Source: Osmia lignaria lignaria (lineage: Eukaryota; Arthropoda; Insecta; Hymenoptera; Megachilidae). Taken from it: a stretch of 64,000 nt of DNA. This document shows positions 13,375 to 26,090 of this stretch, in pieces (positions within the stretch are counted from its first letter, which is position 1; every line of letters begins with the position of its first letter). The notes beneath the pieces were generated by a model. That model saw nothing but the letters and a program-made list of their open reading frames with translations. It made no database searches and was not told the origin of the DNA. The translations under genes were made by a program, and so were the position numbers. Where the stretch lies: NCBI RefSeq assembly GCF_051020975.1, contig NC_135039.1:12684692-12748691 (forward strand). The letters are read 5' to 3'.

Positions 13375-13850
13375 AAAAATAAATTTATCATCGCTTGTAC
13401 ACATTTTACTTTGGACGAAGATGCGTTTGTTACATGTATAATAGATTAAGGTAATCATTACGCGCCGCGTAATCGAATAATATGTATTATAATACCATTG
13501 GTATTCTAGAATTTGTATAATTGAATTTGATACTCGACATTTATTGTAATTGTTCTTTTCTTTTTTTATAGATTGACACTCGACATATGTCTTTGTAAAG
13601 TATAATCTTCAGATCAATTTATTATTACAGATACAATTTTTATATAAAATTTTATACAAATACTGAGAAAAAAAAGAAAGAAACGCAATGCAACAAAATG
13701 TCTTTCAATCTCGTTTTTAACGATCGGATAACGCAAGCAGGATATAGATTAATAAATGTTAATAAATACAGTGGTTGTCTATGGTAGCAGGGTGAATAAA
13801 GTATTCTCTACATTATCCTTCAAAGTCCCATCTATCCCATCATCTACCAT

Positions 13851-14172
13851 TGCGAAAATTTTATTTGATGCTTCGTTTCCGAATTATTAAGGAAAAACGC
13901 TGACCAATCAGAGCGCGCAGGCTCAGGGACGGCAGCGTCGGCTACGAAAAATGGGTCCCGAACGAACAATTTCGGCAGCATGCTAGTATAGCAGGAGTCG
14001 AGGCTGCCGCCCCTGAGCCCGCGCACTACGCGCGCTCTGATTGGCCAGTGTTTTTCCTTAATAATTCAAAAACGAAGCTTTAAATAAAATTTTCGCAATG
14101 GAAAATTTTGTTCAGAATTACCCCAGCTACCGCCCCCTTAAAGGACTAACACTGTTTCTGGGACACCCTGTA
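13851..14172. mobile_element. Foldback MITE, second CAGGGTGTC copy, left end truncated
   Basis: Both arms contain the family segments (CATTGCGAAAAT, GAAGCTT, TTCTTAATAATTC and CCAATCAGAGCGCGC), and the right end reads GGGACACCCTGTA. The outermost part of the left arm is missing or replaced. A GC-rich centre separates the arms. Confidence 0.7.
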
Positions 14173-16499
14173 TTATTCATAATCAGATACATTTTGTTCT
14201 ATAAAATTAATCGTACAAAACATTTTCTACAGGAGTGAGCATCCGAATGATAAAAATCATAATACATAGTGGAAGGACAAGAGGGACTTTAGACCATATT
14301 TATACGAAGTATAACGCGTCTATAGTTGACAGTTTTGTCTGCAGATCGCGCTGCAAGAGGCGAATGCCATACATTCCAGTGTAACGTTGAAGTAGTGGGG
14401 AACCGAGGCTGTCTCTCGTATGTCAAGCAGCCTGTGTTCCGTGTGTCCGCCCGCATACCATTAGATTTTCATCATTTTCAATGAAAATACGTGCTCTGTG
14501 TTGATCCGACATGCCATCGTACGTCGTACCGAATGTTTGATCGCAGTTTCGCGAAGGTGTCATCGCGTAACGTTCAGGTAAGTAAAGAGATACGCGAACG
14601 AGAGAACCACCATTCGATTTACCTTAAGGAATGCGTGGCTCGCTGACTTTTTTTTTTCACGCTACGCCGCATTCCTCTATCGATTCCTTTGACTGACGGA
14701 CACGTTAACCCGGCGAATGCTTCTGTTTCTGTCGCTTGGTCGGTAAAAATGTACATTTTCAAATTACGTAGTTAATCGATTTTGCCTTTTAAAATTCTTT
14801 CCTATTTTACCCGCCATAATAAGAAAACGTTATTTTTCATTCGTTTCGGAATTTTCTGATTGGTCATGGCTGTACATGTGTGTACGTATGCCTGCGTGTT
14901 GTTACGCGATACCGAACTGCGCTCAACGTTTCGTTGATTCATCGCTTTCGACAAATTCCATTTATCGATAATTTATAATCCCTATCGATACGTTCTATCG
15001 TCAGACTTCAGTGGTGTCTGAGATTCATCGATAATCCGTATCCGTTGACACTTTGCAGGAGGTATCAACGACGAAAAAATTATTAATAATAATTAATGTG
15101 GTAGTTAATTAATATTTCATTGAGAATCAGTAAATTGCGAGAGTCGTCGACGGGGTGGGGTTAAAGGTATTCGATTCAGATTATGAGATCGTTAGGGACA
15201 TTTTTCTTTCGTTCAATTTTCTTACGCTTGCACATTTGTATTTTATTAGAGAATTATGTGGAGGGATTGCATTGACGGAGTTTGGATTTTTCAAAGAGGA
15301 ATATTAGGGTAATGAAAAATAGGAGAATTCCTGGAAAGAATGTCAATTTCGTGAGGCCATTGTTTATATCGTTCGAATGAAATTGCGATGCCGTATGATG
15401 CCGGTTGCGTGGAGGTTTGGAAAGAGAGCAGGGGGCGCGATACGGGAGTGAGAAGAGGAACAGTGGCTAGTGATGGATTGGAGTTGTTGCTGAATCGGTG
15501 TACAAATATCATTTCTTTATTCCAACAGTAATTTACAATAATTACATTCATTACATTTTGATCTTAACTCTTGGAATCCTTAATTTTCTTCTTCTATTAA
15601 AAAGCTCTCAACTACATATATAATTCTATATACTAATCTGCTATTTTATCAGGTAGAAAATCCCAGCCCTTGCATGGTTCCAACGCATCTCCCAATCACG
15701 AGTCCAATTATCCAAAACATCCATTGAACGAATCCAGTATCAATATAAAGAGAAGCATTTCAAGTGTCACAGGCTAAGAGGCTGGCATACCGCGCCAAAT
15801 GCAGTTTTTATTTAGTCCACAAAATTTCCTTTCCTAAATATTTTTATTACTAACTTAGTGCTAAGAAACAATTACAAACCAAAGAAAATAGCCAAAAGCT
15901 TTATGCAGTAATAAGTGTGTCCTAGAGGCTCACTTGCCATTATATACTGACTCATATGTGTATTTGTAACAGAAGAAAGATTGTTAATAAACAATGTTAA
16001 AAAAAAGCAACCCTTTCCTCATCTAACATTCCAAGATGTTCAAAATCCGATTCGCGCGACGCGTCGAGCCCGTCGCTAGCCATCGCGGTAACGGTGGGTG
16101 GAGTGGGATCGAGTGCACGGCGGGGTATGCGGAGACTCGCGAAGCAGCTAAGGGGCGGGCGGGATGAGGCGAGGAAAGAAGCGAGAGGCGGGCCTCTGGT
16201 GAGGGGTCCGCATTCCACAGACAATGTCACGTTTTTTAATCCCCGTTTTACTTTATTTGTGCTGGCTCCGGCCGCGAGGAAGGCCCCCAAACAGTTAACT
16301 TCGACTTCTGTCCCTAGAGAGCGGATTCCTGCGGACCGTGTGCCGGGGCTTGGAGCGATTATCACGCGGACGAGCGCCTACACCGGGTGCCGTCCATCGA
16401 TTAAGAATCCCCGTCGATCGCGTATCAAGGGTGAAGCCGTTTTCCACTCGAGAGGCGTACATCAGCGACGGTTCAGCGGTGGTTCCTTGGAAGAGGGAG
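14173..16499 (+). other. 5' region of Vgll4 with a possible noncoding first exon
   Basis: A candidate 5' UTR exon ends at 14577 with a strong donor (TTCAG|GTAAGTAAAG) and could splice to the coding exon at 16500. This is inference from the donor only. The stretch 16020-16450 is GC- and CpG-rich and may be the promoter of the short first coding exon. I see no coding gene. Confidence 0.3.
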
Positions 16500-19400
16500 A
16501 TGTCCGCTGTCGAGAGCGCCTTGGACGTCCTCTCCAGGGCGGCGACGATGGTGCAAGGTCAGTTTGCTCGAAGGAGCCTTCCTTTCTCTGCCCGCTGTTC
16601 AATTCCCTTCGGAAATTAAATTGGCTTTAAGTTTTTATTTTAGCCAGCTCACCAGACAAGATCATGGAAATGAATGCGATATATTTTCATGGAGATGGAA
16701 GAGGGGTGAGCCAATGAAATTCTTTGGAGGAAATGTTATACGTTTGATTGGAAAATTGAGCTATGAATTAGCGAAACTACTTGATACGATCTCCTCAATC
16801 GACCATGCGCGTGTATGTGTGTACGTTGTCAGCTGTTCTGAACAATAAGCTATATGGTATTTTTCAATGTACCACCAGTAGACGTACGGCGCGCTCGTTA
16901 AATGGCATTTCCATGAATCCGTTTGTCATTGGTTGATCCGTACGACGATGGATTCTAGTTAGAGAGTAGCAAGGAGAACGCGATATTTCGGCCCAGTTCA
17001 AGCCTCGCATTCCTACGAAATGCCAATTTCGCGTCGAATTAGATAACATTGTGCAGTGTTTATTTTAGATCCCTTGCCGGTTCTCCAACGCGGCCGTTGG
17101 CAAGAGACACTCGATGCTTCTTCTTCTGACGCGTTTACGCTTCGCCATAGCGGAACGCACGTGATTGTCGTTTGGGTATCGCTTTCTTCGACGAGCACAC
17201 CTCCCCTGTCTAACTACTCTTTGCTTTCGTTCTGCTTTCGAAACGTAAGAATGGAAAGTAGTTTTCTGTTAAACGGTCGAATTTTTTTCATTCGAATTCC
17301 AACCTCGTTACAATTGCATATTGACAGGGCCGGCCTTGAGATTTTGGGGGTCCAAGGGGAACTCCACATATATGACATAAAAAAAAAGTAGCTTAAATAA
17401 AATTTATAAAATTTGCTGGACCCTGGAGGGGGGCCCTGCATATTTCACATTGAATTGTTTACAAATCTGCGCGTCAAGGTTCTTTTCATTTAATTCAGGG
17501 CCGACCCTGAGATTTCGGAGGTCCGAGGGGGGCCCCTTCACATATATAATATAAAAAGTAGCTCAAATAAAATTTATAAAATTAACATTAAAGCTTGCAT
17601 CACTAATTTAGATTTGCATTTACATCGATTAATATTCAAGTAAAATCTTCTTGCATTCTTATATGCAAAATCGTCTTATGGGGGCCCTGGACCTTGGGGC
17701 CCTAGGGCCGGCCCTGCATATTGTTTACCAATCTACGCGTCAAGGTTCTTCTTTTCAATGGATTTAATTATTCAGAATTAGCTAGGATATCTTGCAAATA
17801 TTTTATATCGAAACTAACGATATTTACTTATTAAAGTAATTGAATTTCAATTATAGCCGAATAAAGGACGCCGTTTTATCGGTACACATGTTGCGCAACA
17901 GTCGGAGGGAAAAGGTTCGATTTTCGAAAGCGATCAAGAGCAAATGAACAACGTGTCATCATAGTAGCTTTGGAAATAATTTTCATAAATCAATCGAGCT
18001 ACTATCGGATCGAATGGCGGACCGTAACGAGAGGCCTGTAAGCTCGCTTGTGTGGCGAGAGTGTTACTGGTTTTCTCGTGCGGTTTGTTGTGATGGAATC
18101 CCGAGGCACCCGAACCTGTTCCGAATACCAATCGTAGTTCCGCTCCTCGACGAACGATGGCGCTTTCGGTGACTTTCTCGGGCCAAAAATATGTTTACCA
18201 TAAATTTACGAATTATTAATAACCATGTTCGAGGGGAACTGGTCCAGTAGCCGGATATTTTTAGGAATCTTCAATCCTCATAGGAATCTTGCCAATTAAT
18301 TTTCGTGGATCGATCAGCGGGTGATCCATCGCTGTTGATGGATCTATTTTAAGCTCGCGGATAGGATTTATAGCAACAACAGATTCTTCATCGTTTTCAA
18401 AATCATCGAGAATTATTTTAGCATCCGAGGAAGGATATTTATTTTCACTGGTGTTTTGTTCCCAGCAATCTTTTTTTTTTTTCTTTTTCTAATTCAGCAC
18501 ATTCCTCGGGGTAGAAATGACATTGTTCTCGACCGGTGTAGAATCTACGAGTTTCGGTTTAGAAGAATGAGGAAGAGATGGGGCGACGTAGATGGTCACA
18601 TCGCGTTGTGCAAATTCACGCCCACGAGCGATGGGATTCGCTGTTAAAGGAACGTCCGATAACCGCGTGCGATTACCTGGTCTCTTTGCTATTAAAATAC
18701 TCGACATTCCTGCCCGATGCCTCACGATTCCTCGAGGATAACGTGGCACCTTGATCTTGCTTGGGAATTATGGCGCTGACAGCGAGCCTGACGAAAATCA
18801 ATGGACTGTTCAAGGTCACAATCCCCCCCCCCTCCAATATTTAATTATCACTTTCCATGAAAAGGGTAAAATGGGTAAAAAGAAAGTTTATTAAATTCAA
18901 GGTGTTCTCTAGAATTTAAATTAAATTAAATTTAATAATTATTAAAAAATTTCTTCTGATAATTTATATAAATTATGAAAGAATCTCGTGGCAAATTTCT
19001 TCGCGTCCATGCTAGGATGAAGCGAGAAAGGAACGACGATGGAATTCGAGAATTCTCGGTTGGATCTCTTATCGGATGAATTTTTTTTTTTTTTTTTTTT
19101 TTTTGTAAACGTGACGGCGTGGATCGCGTACACGTGCACTCGATGCACATGTGCATAGGTGAGCGTGTATCGATCAGCTTTGCTCGACGTATTCTGCCTA
19201 CCTGAGGAAAGAAAAAAGGGGGAAAAGAGGAAGAGGAAAGAGGCGAGTTAGTATCTCCACGCACACATGCATTCCTGTAACTACTTAGCGACGGCTTTGA
19301 GCTGTGCATCATTTCTTCAAGTTGGACTTTCGAATAGATTGATCGAAGATTTGGTCTTAATTCAGATATCAAATCTTCAATCCATTAAAAAATTCTAGGA

Positions 19401-22390
19401 ACCCAAAGTATGTATACCGCAGTTCACCAGAGTCTATAACTGCGAAAAGACCAGTTTTCGTTCTTTGCGCATCTCCAGTACGCATCTTCGCCCTGATTGG
19501 CGATGCTCCCAAACGAAGTGGAAAGCGATTGGCGGAGAGCTCGCCGCGTTCCCCCACCATCTTCCAACCTGCGCGTCGCAGTTATGGACTCTGGTGATAC
19601 ATTATAATTTCAAATTGAAATCGAATTTCACTCTAATGCTTCAAATATTCTTACAGCGTTCACATCAGTAATTTATATCAGTTACTCCAAACACTAAAAA
19701 TCATTTATCCGTAGGTAGAAATTTGTTCGTATCGAGCTCGACAGGGAGCCATCGCTACAGGCATGTATGCAGCTCCTGCATGTGTAAAAGGCAAGCTTCT
19801 CCAACGTGAGGTGGAGGGTGGGGGCAGAGGACGGGACGAGGCGGATGAATGAATGAATCTTAAGACAGTCGTGTAAGAGGGGCATTCACGAATCCACCGG
19901 GTCTTTTCAGCGACGTTTCTCTCGGTCGAAAAGACCCTGCCTTTCGTTGTTTCATTCTCGGCCAACGTTTCCACGATTATGACCTTTGACCTCGCAAATT
20001 CACGTCTACCCCGTGCGCCGATCACCGGTTGAATTTCCCGACCACCTGGCAGCTTTCCTAAGACGTACCCGAGGCCAGGACATCATGGAAGCCACTTTCT
20101 TCGGCGAGAGGAAGATCCTGGCTCGAATCGAGTCCTTGGACGATCCGTGTGCCAAATAGTGCTCTTCGTCGGTTCATCTTTTTCAATGTTCAATCGGTGT
20201 GCCGGACTTGTTTCGTGTACGACCCATGGAGACGAAGAATTTGTTAATCGTGTCTGATGAGTGGAGATCGGAGGGAATGGAGGTCCCGTCGAAAAGGAGA
20301 TGCCTCTGGCAACCGTGGCTGAACACGGACAAGCCAGGAGGTACGTGAGGTTCTTCGTTACTGACCTCTTCTTTCGTTTCAACTTGTTGAGCCATTGATG
20401 TACTTACCTGTTGCAGAGGTATTATTTCTGTGGAATTTAATATATGGAATCAGAAGGATGTGGAAGGACGTCGAGCGACGAATTTCTGTAAAACAAGGAG
20501 TAAGAGAAACGAGAAAGTGAATTGAACGAAACGATTTGGCTCACCTTCGATCCACATGTTTCGTCCATTCATCCTTTCATTCTTCATCTTTAAACCAGTT
20601 TCGCAGTCTTCCTGACGATCCTCTCACGGCTATTAGGCACTTCCTGCCTCGTCCTGGGAACCGGACTCGTTCCACCACCCTATACACCGTCTTTCTTTCT
20701 CTTTCGGTCCTACGCTAGTTCTCGATTGTTCCAAGGGTTGTCGGGATCGATTTCCGATTTTAGATACACTAACCCCCGAGTATTTTATAAATAATATCGA
20801 CGATGCTGGAGGCTCAAGGACAGGCATATTCTCTTCTCACATTCGTTATTATTAGGTTCAGTAAACAGTCCATTTGCTCTTGGTTTGGTGGGATTATGTA
20901 TAAGGGACTTGGCACCATCTGACTTTTATTTATTTCAAACATTGCTAAAAACATAGATGAAGTAAAAACACAATTTTATGAAAAAGGAATATAGCTCTGA
21001 AACGCAGACTTTTTATTTCATGCAAATTTCCTTTCTTTCAATTTATCATTTCTTTGATGAAATGAAAAATTCAAAGTACAGTACAGAAAGCTGGACCTTG
21101 TTTCTTTCTCCAGCTTTTCAGAAGGATGCAACACATGCAGCAGCAATCATTCAAGATTCATTTATTTTCAATAAACATACATGTAAATCTATTGCATATG
21201 ACACATATGAAAGCGCAAAGAAACTCATGCACCTTGTATTTCCACAGAGGAGCGACCAAAAGCGACGAATCTACACCGGAAGCCTAGCAGCGCGTGGCGC
21301 AAGGAGCGTAGGAGGGATCCGATTCAGAGCGAGGCACTCGACATGTCTGCGGCCAGGGTGCATCACCATCATCACAGCAGGCCCAGCGTGATCGTTCCAA
21401 CCACGCCACAGCCTGGTAAGCGAGCCAGGCGGAGGCCGTACTTCGACCAGGACTCGTCGCGAATTCGTTAAAGCGTTGTCGCGTTATTCTTGCCCTCTCG
21501 CCGGGGGTTGGAAGGGTGCCTATTGTCCGAGACTGGGGTGACTACGCGCCGTGACAATGCGGCGTGATGCACGGGGCGCAGATGCGTGCATTCGAGCCGT
21601 GTTTCAATAGAGGAATACGGTTAATCTGCGGCCTCTCCTAGGATTCCTTGCGGGCTTGAACGGAAAATTGTCGCGTCTCCCTTGTTAGGCTTAATTAACG
21701 ACGTTTAAACGTGCGAAAGATGGGCATACTATAGGGGATAGAAGTTGGTAGGAATTATTGAGAATGATAGAAAATTCATTTCTTAGATTTTATATAATTT
21801 TCATCTCGAGTGATTTATTAGGAATTCGTTTATTTGTATTGGGGTATTAATGTATTAATTATTATTTACCAGGTACAACGATCGAGGACACCGCGGTGAC
21901 ACCTACTCCATCGTTGACACCCTCCGCAGCAACAGCGGGTGGGCAAAGAACCGGTATTAGAACTGTGGGTGGTGTAAGTGATCCTGCGATAGACGAGCAC
22001 TTTAAGAGATCATTGGGCCTGGAAGAGTACGCAGCCGTATTCAATGCTACTACTACCGACAAGGAGGCAGGTCTCAGTGGTACGGCATAGCGAGAAACTT
22101 ATTTTCTTTAGAAGAGATATCTGCTTATTTTGATATACATAAATGTATAAATTATTTGCATGCATTAAAAGCAAAGATTATACAATGCGTTTGATATTCA
22201 GTATCCCTGTTCCTGGTATTTATTTTTCTTTTTTTTTTTTTTATATATATATATATATTTAATTTCACTTTGGAAAGTGTAAATTTCTATCTTTAAAATT
22301 ATACTTACAGTGGACGATCATTTTGCAAAAGCATTGGGTGAAACATGGACGAGGCTGCAGGCGACCAGTCGAAGCAAGGACTCCACCTAA
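16500..22390 (+). CDS. Vgll4: Vestigial-like 4 / Tgi (Tondu-domain growth inhibitor)
   Basis: Nuclear cofactor that competes with YAP/Yorkie for TEAD/Scalloped in the Hippo pathway. Common exons: 21248-21415, 21873-22079, 22311-22390. Two Tondu motifs are visible, DPAIDEHFKRSLGLEEY and VDDHFAKALGETW, in the VGLL4 order near the C-terminus, plus HSRPSVIVP, like the vertebrate RPSVI segment. Two first coding exons both end in phase 1. Exon A (16500-16557) encodes ALDVLSRAATMVQ, close to the N-terminus of a human VGLL4 isoform. Exon B (20226-20340) encodes VPSKRRCL, like the SPSKRK segment. The products are 170 or 189 residues. No phase-1 acceptor precedes exon B, so I read it as an alternative start. 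The intron between them holds several transposon remains. Confidence 0.9.
17325..17716. mobile_element. hAT-like non-autonomous element with internal duplication
   Basis: The ends are CAGGGCCGGCC and its inverse, flanked by 8-bp sequences CATATTGA and CATATTGT (7 of 8 match), as expected for hAT. Inside, a second CAGGGCCGACC start appears at about 17496. The flank-like stretch around 17460-17492 (ACGCGTCAAGGTTCTT type) recurs after the element at 17725-17765, so element plus flank were duplicated in tandem. It lies in the Vgll4 intron and has no ORF. Confidence 0.7.
19416..19597. repeat. Palindromic repeat, ACCGCAGTTCACC family, copy 1
   Basis: Starts ACCGCAGTTCACCAGAGTC and ends with the inverse GACTCTGGTGA, missing the last bases. 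It shares most of its length with 57824-58001, including the segments CGCCCTGATTGGCGAT and TTCCCCCACCATCTTCCAAC. A non-coding MITE in the Vgll4 intron. Confidence 0.75.
20903..21003 (+). pseudogene. Mariner transposase relic
   Basis: Translation gives DLAPSDFYLF, the conserved signature around the last catalytic Asp of mariner transposases. After a frame break the DEVKTQFYEKGI stretch resembles the following family segment. Stop codons and the frameshift show it is dead. Only about 100 bp are recognisable. Confidence 0.65.
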
Positions 22391-22778
22391 CTGCCGGACA
22401 GTTAACAAGAGTTCCAAGGATGTCGCCGTTAAATACGTTGCTGTCCCCGTTTCGTCTGCGCGTGGATCTTCAAGTCCAGTGTCGTGTTCCAGTTACTCGT
22501 CGATCAATAGTGATCGTCACGAACAACAAACGTTTTCTATTTTGTTTTTTTGCTTTTTTTTTTTTTTTATATTTGACAATCCGAGTCGGGAATCGACGGT
22601 CCACGTAATGATAGAGTACCTAAGTGTCCTTGAGTGCGCAGGATCACATTCGTGGATAGCGAGGGACGAGCTCGGTACGGGAAGAGGGAAGAATTCAGAA
22701 TAGGAGAGCAACGTGCTTATCTCTGACCTTGTGAATCGAATATTGTACATAGACGGATAGTATTCTTTTATTGTACGC

Positions 22779-23226
22779 TAGTGATGTGCGGCCCGACTGA
22801 TACGTCGGGTTCCCGAGTATTCGGATCGCTTCGGAAAACATCGGCCGGGCTCGGACGGGCGTCCGACGCGTACGCGCAGTCGGGCGGCCCGACTGTTTCG
22901 GGTCAGGTCGGATAAAGTCGGGCAGACTCGGACGAGCTCCCGCGGGCCGCGGCCTAATTCTTATTTACTTGTTAATACTTGGAATAATCATGTTCAAAAT
23001 CTGTTTCATATAGAATTTTAGAATAATTTTTATTTGGAAAAATAATGCAACGAATTTATTTCCATTTTATACAAAATAGATTTTCAAGCGCTAACAAGTA
23101 CACGAGAGTCGGGTCGCGAATCTGCCCGACTTTACCCGACCTGACCCGAAACGGTCGGGCCACCCGACTAACGTATGTATCGGACCCCTACCCGAGCCCC
23201 TAATATCGGGTACCCGCACATACCTA
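22779..23226. mobile_element. GC-rich hAT-like MITE
   Basis: 448 bp with TIRs TAGTGATGTGCGG (left) and the inverse of TAGGTATGTGCGG (right), flanked by TTGTACGC and CTGTACGC (7 of 8 bp). Large internal inverted arms carry many CCCGAC/GTCGGG repeats, so the transcript would fold back. No coding capacity. It is downstream of Vgll4, possibly in its 3' UTR. Confidence 0.75.
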
Positions 23227-26090
23227 CTGTACGCCATTATCACAGCCCTAGGGGCTAGATAAAGTTATTTATTACGAAGTTCCATACTGCCTCGCTAAAT
23301 AGTTCATACAAATCCGTTCGCTCTCTCGCTAACCGAGATCGCGAACGGATCAACGTGTACACGTAATTAATTATTCAGCTAACCGTTTACGTTTCTATAC
23401 ATGTATGTAACGATTATCTTGTAATTATAGAAAGCCGAGAGACTTTATAAATGACCGTAGAGAATAAGGAACGTGGAGACGCGCGTTCGCGTTGGAAATC
23501 ACACTGTATCGAAGAGAATGAAAAAAAAAAAAAAAGAGGATACATAAAGCGACTGATAACAATTTTAAATACCGTACGTATTTCGTTCCGCGAATTCCAA
23601 CTCGAGCCTTCACCTTACGGATTCCCGGATACTGTGGATTGCTAAGAAGAGTAGTACTGATTTCAAATGGTGCTAGGAAGTCCATCGCAAACCCCAGCAC
23701 GCACAGAAGTCAGTACCTCTGCCTTCTTACTGTTCTCACAGTTTCTTTCCATTTCCAATGTTCGTATGATGAGATGAATTTCGGGGGATACCACAGCACT
23801 TTGTGAAACTTCTTCACTGATAGGAATTTTTAAGCAGATACTTCACTTATGCGAATACAAATGAACACCGATGATATTTTAACTTTCCTCGGTGTTAGCG
23901 ACACTTATTTGGAAGGTACGACACACGGGTAACAAGGACGGTGGCCAAGAGGCTTTGTGTATCGTAGGTGGGCCCAGACGGGCGAGCCAGACTGTCCCAG
24001 GAGCGCTCGGATGGCTTCCTATATGCAGGCAGCCTGTTCACTTGCCGTAAAGCAAAATGGTAACTTAATATTAGACTTGAATATAAGTACGGTAATCCCA
24101 CACCAGAGTCCAAAGTAAGCCTACACCTACCCGCCGCCCCGTCCGGCAGCCATCCCTGGACCTCCGTTCCCCCTTGCGAACGCCCTCGAGCATAATAATA
24201 CGATGGGATACTAGATATCGGTGCTCTCTGTGCTCTAGGTGCAAATTGCGACCACCTATGCCTCCGCTCTCTCTCTCTCTCTCTCTCCTCTTTTATCTGT
24301 TTCTAGCGCGTCTTCGCTCAGCTGCTCGTCCCTCTTCCTGTCTGCAACACTCCTCTTCTTGTTACAAGGAGAGACAACTCTGTTATGGGTATCCTCGATG
24401 GAGAAGCAAATGGACTGTAAAGAAAAGTTTTGTATCAACCTACTGCCAAATCGTTTCTGCTTAATGTAGATGGATACAATGGTACCTATTGTTTATCTGT
24501 GTTTCTTATTATGTTATTTTTTTAAGGTATTTATATGATTTGTATGATTGTAGGAATTGGGTGGTCCTGATGAATGGCATGGGATATGTATCTTAATTCA
24601 TCAGTGTTATGTCATGATTATTAATTATCTCCTGATGGTTCTTAAAGGGAAAGCTCAGAATTCTGTTTATAGGATATTTTCAATGAAATTGATTCTTTTT
24701 TTTTTTTTAAGGAGGAAGCACAATAAATATATAAGCCTTGATATTGCATTAATTACAGCTATTTCTGTCGCATGGTTGTAACATTTAATATTTATAGCAT
24801 CATTTCTGAAGCATTAAACCATGTAAGAATGTTCTATATCGTCAGGGGCGTAAGTATTGTACAGTAGTCTTGAAATAGTGACGTTGCCATTGAAGCACTC
24901 CCTCCTCGTCACTTTCACCGGTGGATGAACACCGTGTACTGACCACCCTCGTTCCTCTAGCTGAGTCACGGGGTGTTCTTTGCTTCTCAGCTGACTCTCC
25001 CTAAGCTCAATAAACAAAAGTAAGCCGGCAACGATCATTCTGTTTTCATAGAATTTTATTTCTTATAAAATTCAGTGTTTATTTTTCTTAAATTTCCTTT
25101 CAGGATCTCCTACGGTTTCATTGCAAGGAAACATCTATTGTTGATTAATCAAGAAGGTGACACCATTTCATTTCTTTATTCAATTTTCTATTATGAAATT
25201 GTTAAGAAAGACACAGGATACCAGAGGAAGTAATCTATCCAAGAAAATTTTCTGCACCCTTCAAGAGAACACAGCAGGCTCTTTTCATAGAGTCATAATG
25301 AAAAGGTGTAGAATTCGCTTGCAATTAGAGGAAACGTGTACCTGGAACTCAAGTAGACTTTTCGCGGTGCGAAATCGTAGAAACTCGATCCATTTTTTCA
25401 ACATATTTCCTTTTTTTTTTTTTTTTTTGCAGGGAAACAAGAGTGCGAGCACTCTTCGAAGTGCGACGACCTTCGCGACACGTAGAACTAGGATAAACCA
25501 GTGGTCTGCGTGTCTCTTTAGAGGCGAAGTAAGCTAATCCGACCGCGTATCATGTTTTCCAGCCCCTTTAAACGATACTGATACGCCTTAGTCCACTGAA
25601 ATACACGACGTTTCGTTGAATTTCCTTCGTCGACACGCTTAATCCTTCAATTTTCCAACTAACACGTTCTACAAAGTGTTTTAATTAATTTATCAATCTA
25701 CCAGTCATTGGTAAGGTTCATCAAGATTTTTGCAATTGCAATATCAATTTTTTAGTGGAATATTTTTTACTCTATCTGGTAATAATGAAAACACCTTTTC
25801 TAATAATGTAAAAAGTGAAATGAATTCACAGATGTTCAAAGTAATTCCATGATAATTTAAAGCTTTCTTTTTCCAGGACTTGAGCTGAGGGTGCCTGGCC
25901 GACTGATTTTCGAGTAATTTCAAATTAATCAGCCCCTGGGGAGTGAAACGCAGCTGTAAATAGGCCACTAGACCACGGACAGATGCACGTTCAAGTTATT
26001 TCCTTGGCTACACAGGTGTCTCTATAATTGGACACATCCTTTAACTCTAGAAAGACTAAGGGTCGTTTAGAAAGTATATTATTTTCCACA
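23227..26090. other. Gene-poor region downstream of Vgll4
   Basis: Only short, unconserved open frames. There is a (CT)n run at about 24270-24290 and several A/T runs (23521, 24690, 25410). I see no splice-consistent gene. Confidence 0.35.

Noticed and set aside
16094..16630. 178-codon open frame upstream of Vgll4 exon A
   Set aside because: No motif; the short exon A in another frame matches the VGLL4 N-terminus and splices in phase.
20978..21391. 137-codon open frame before the common Vgll4 exon
   Set aside because: Its first part is a mariner relic and its last part reads the Vgll4 exon in the wrong frame.
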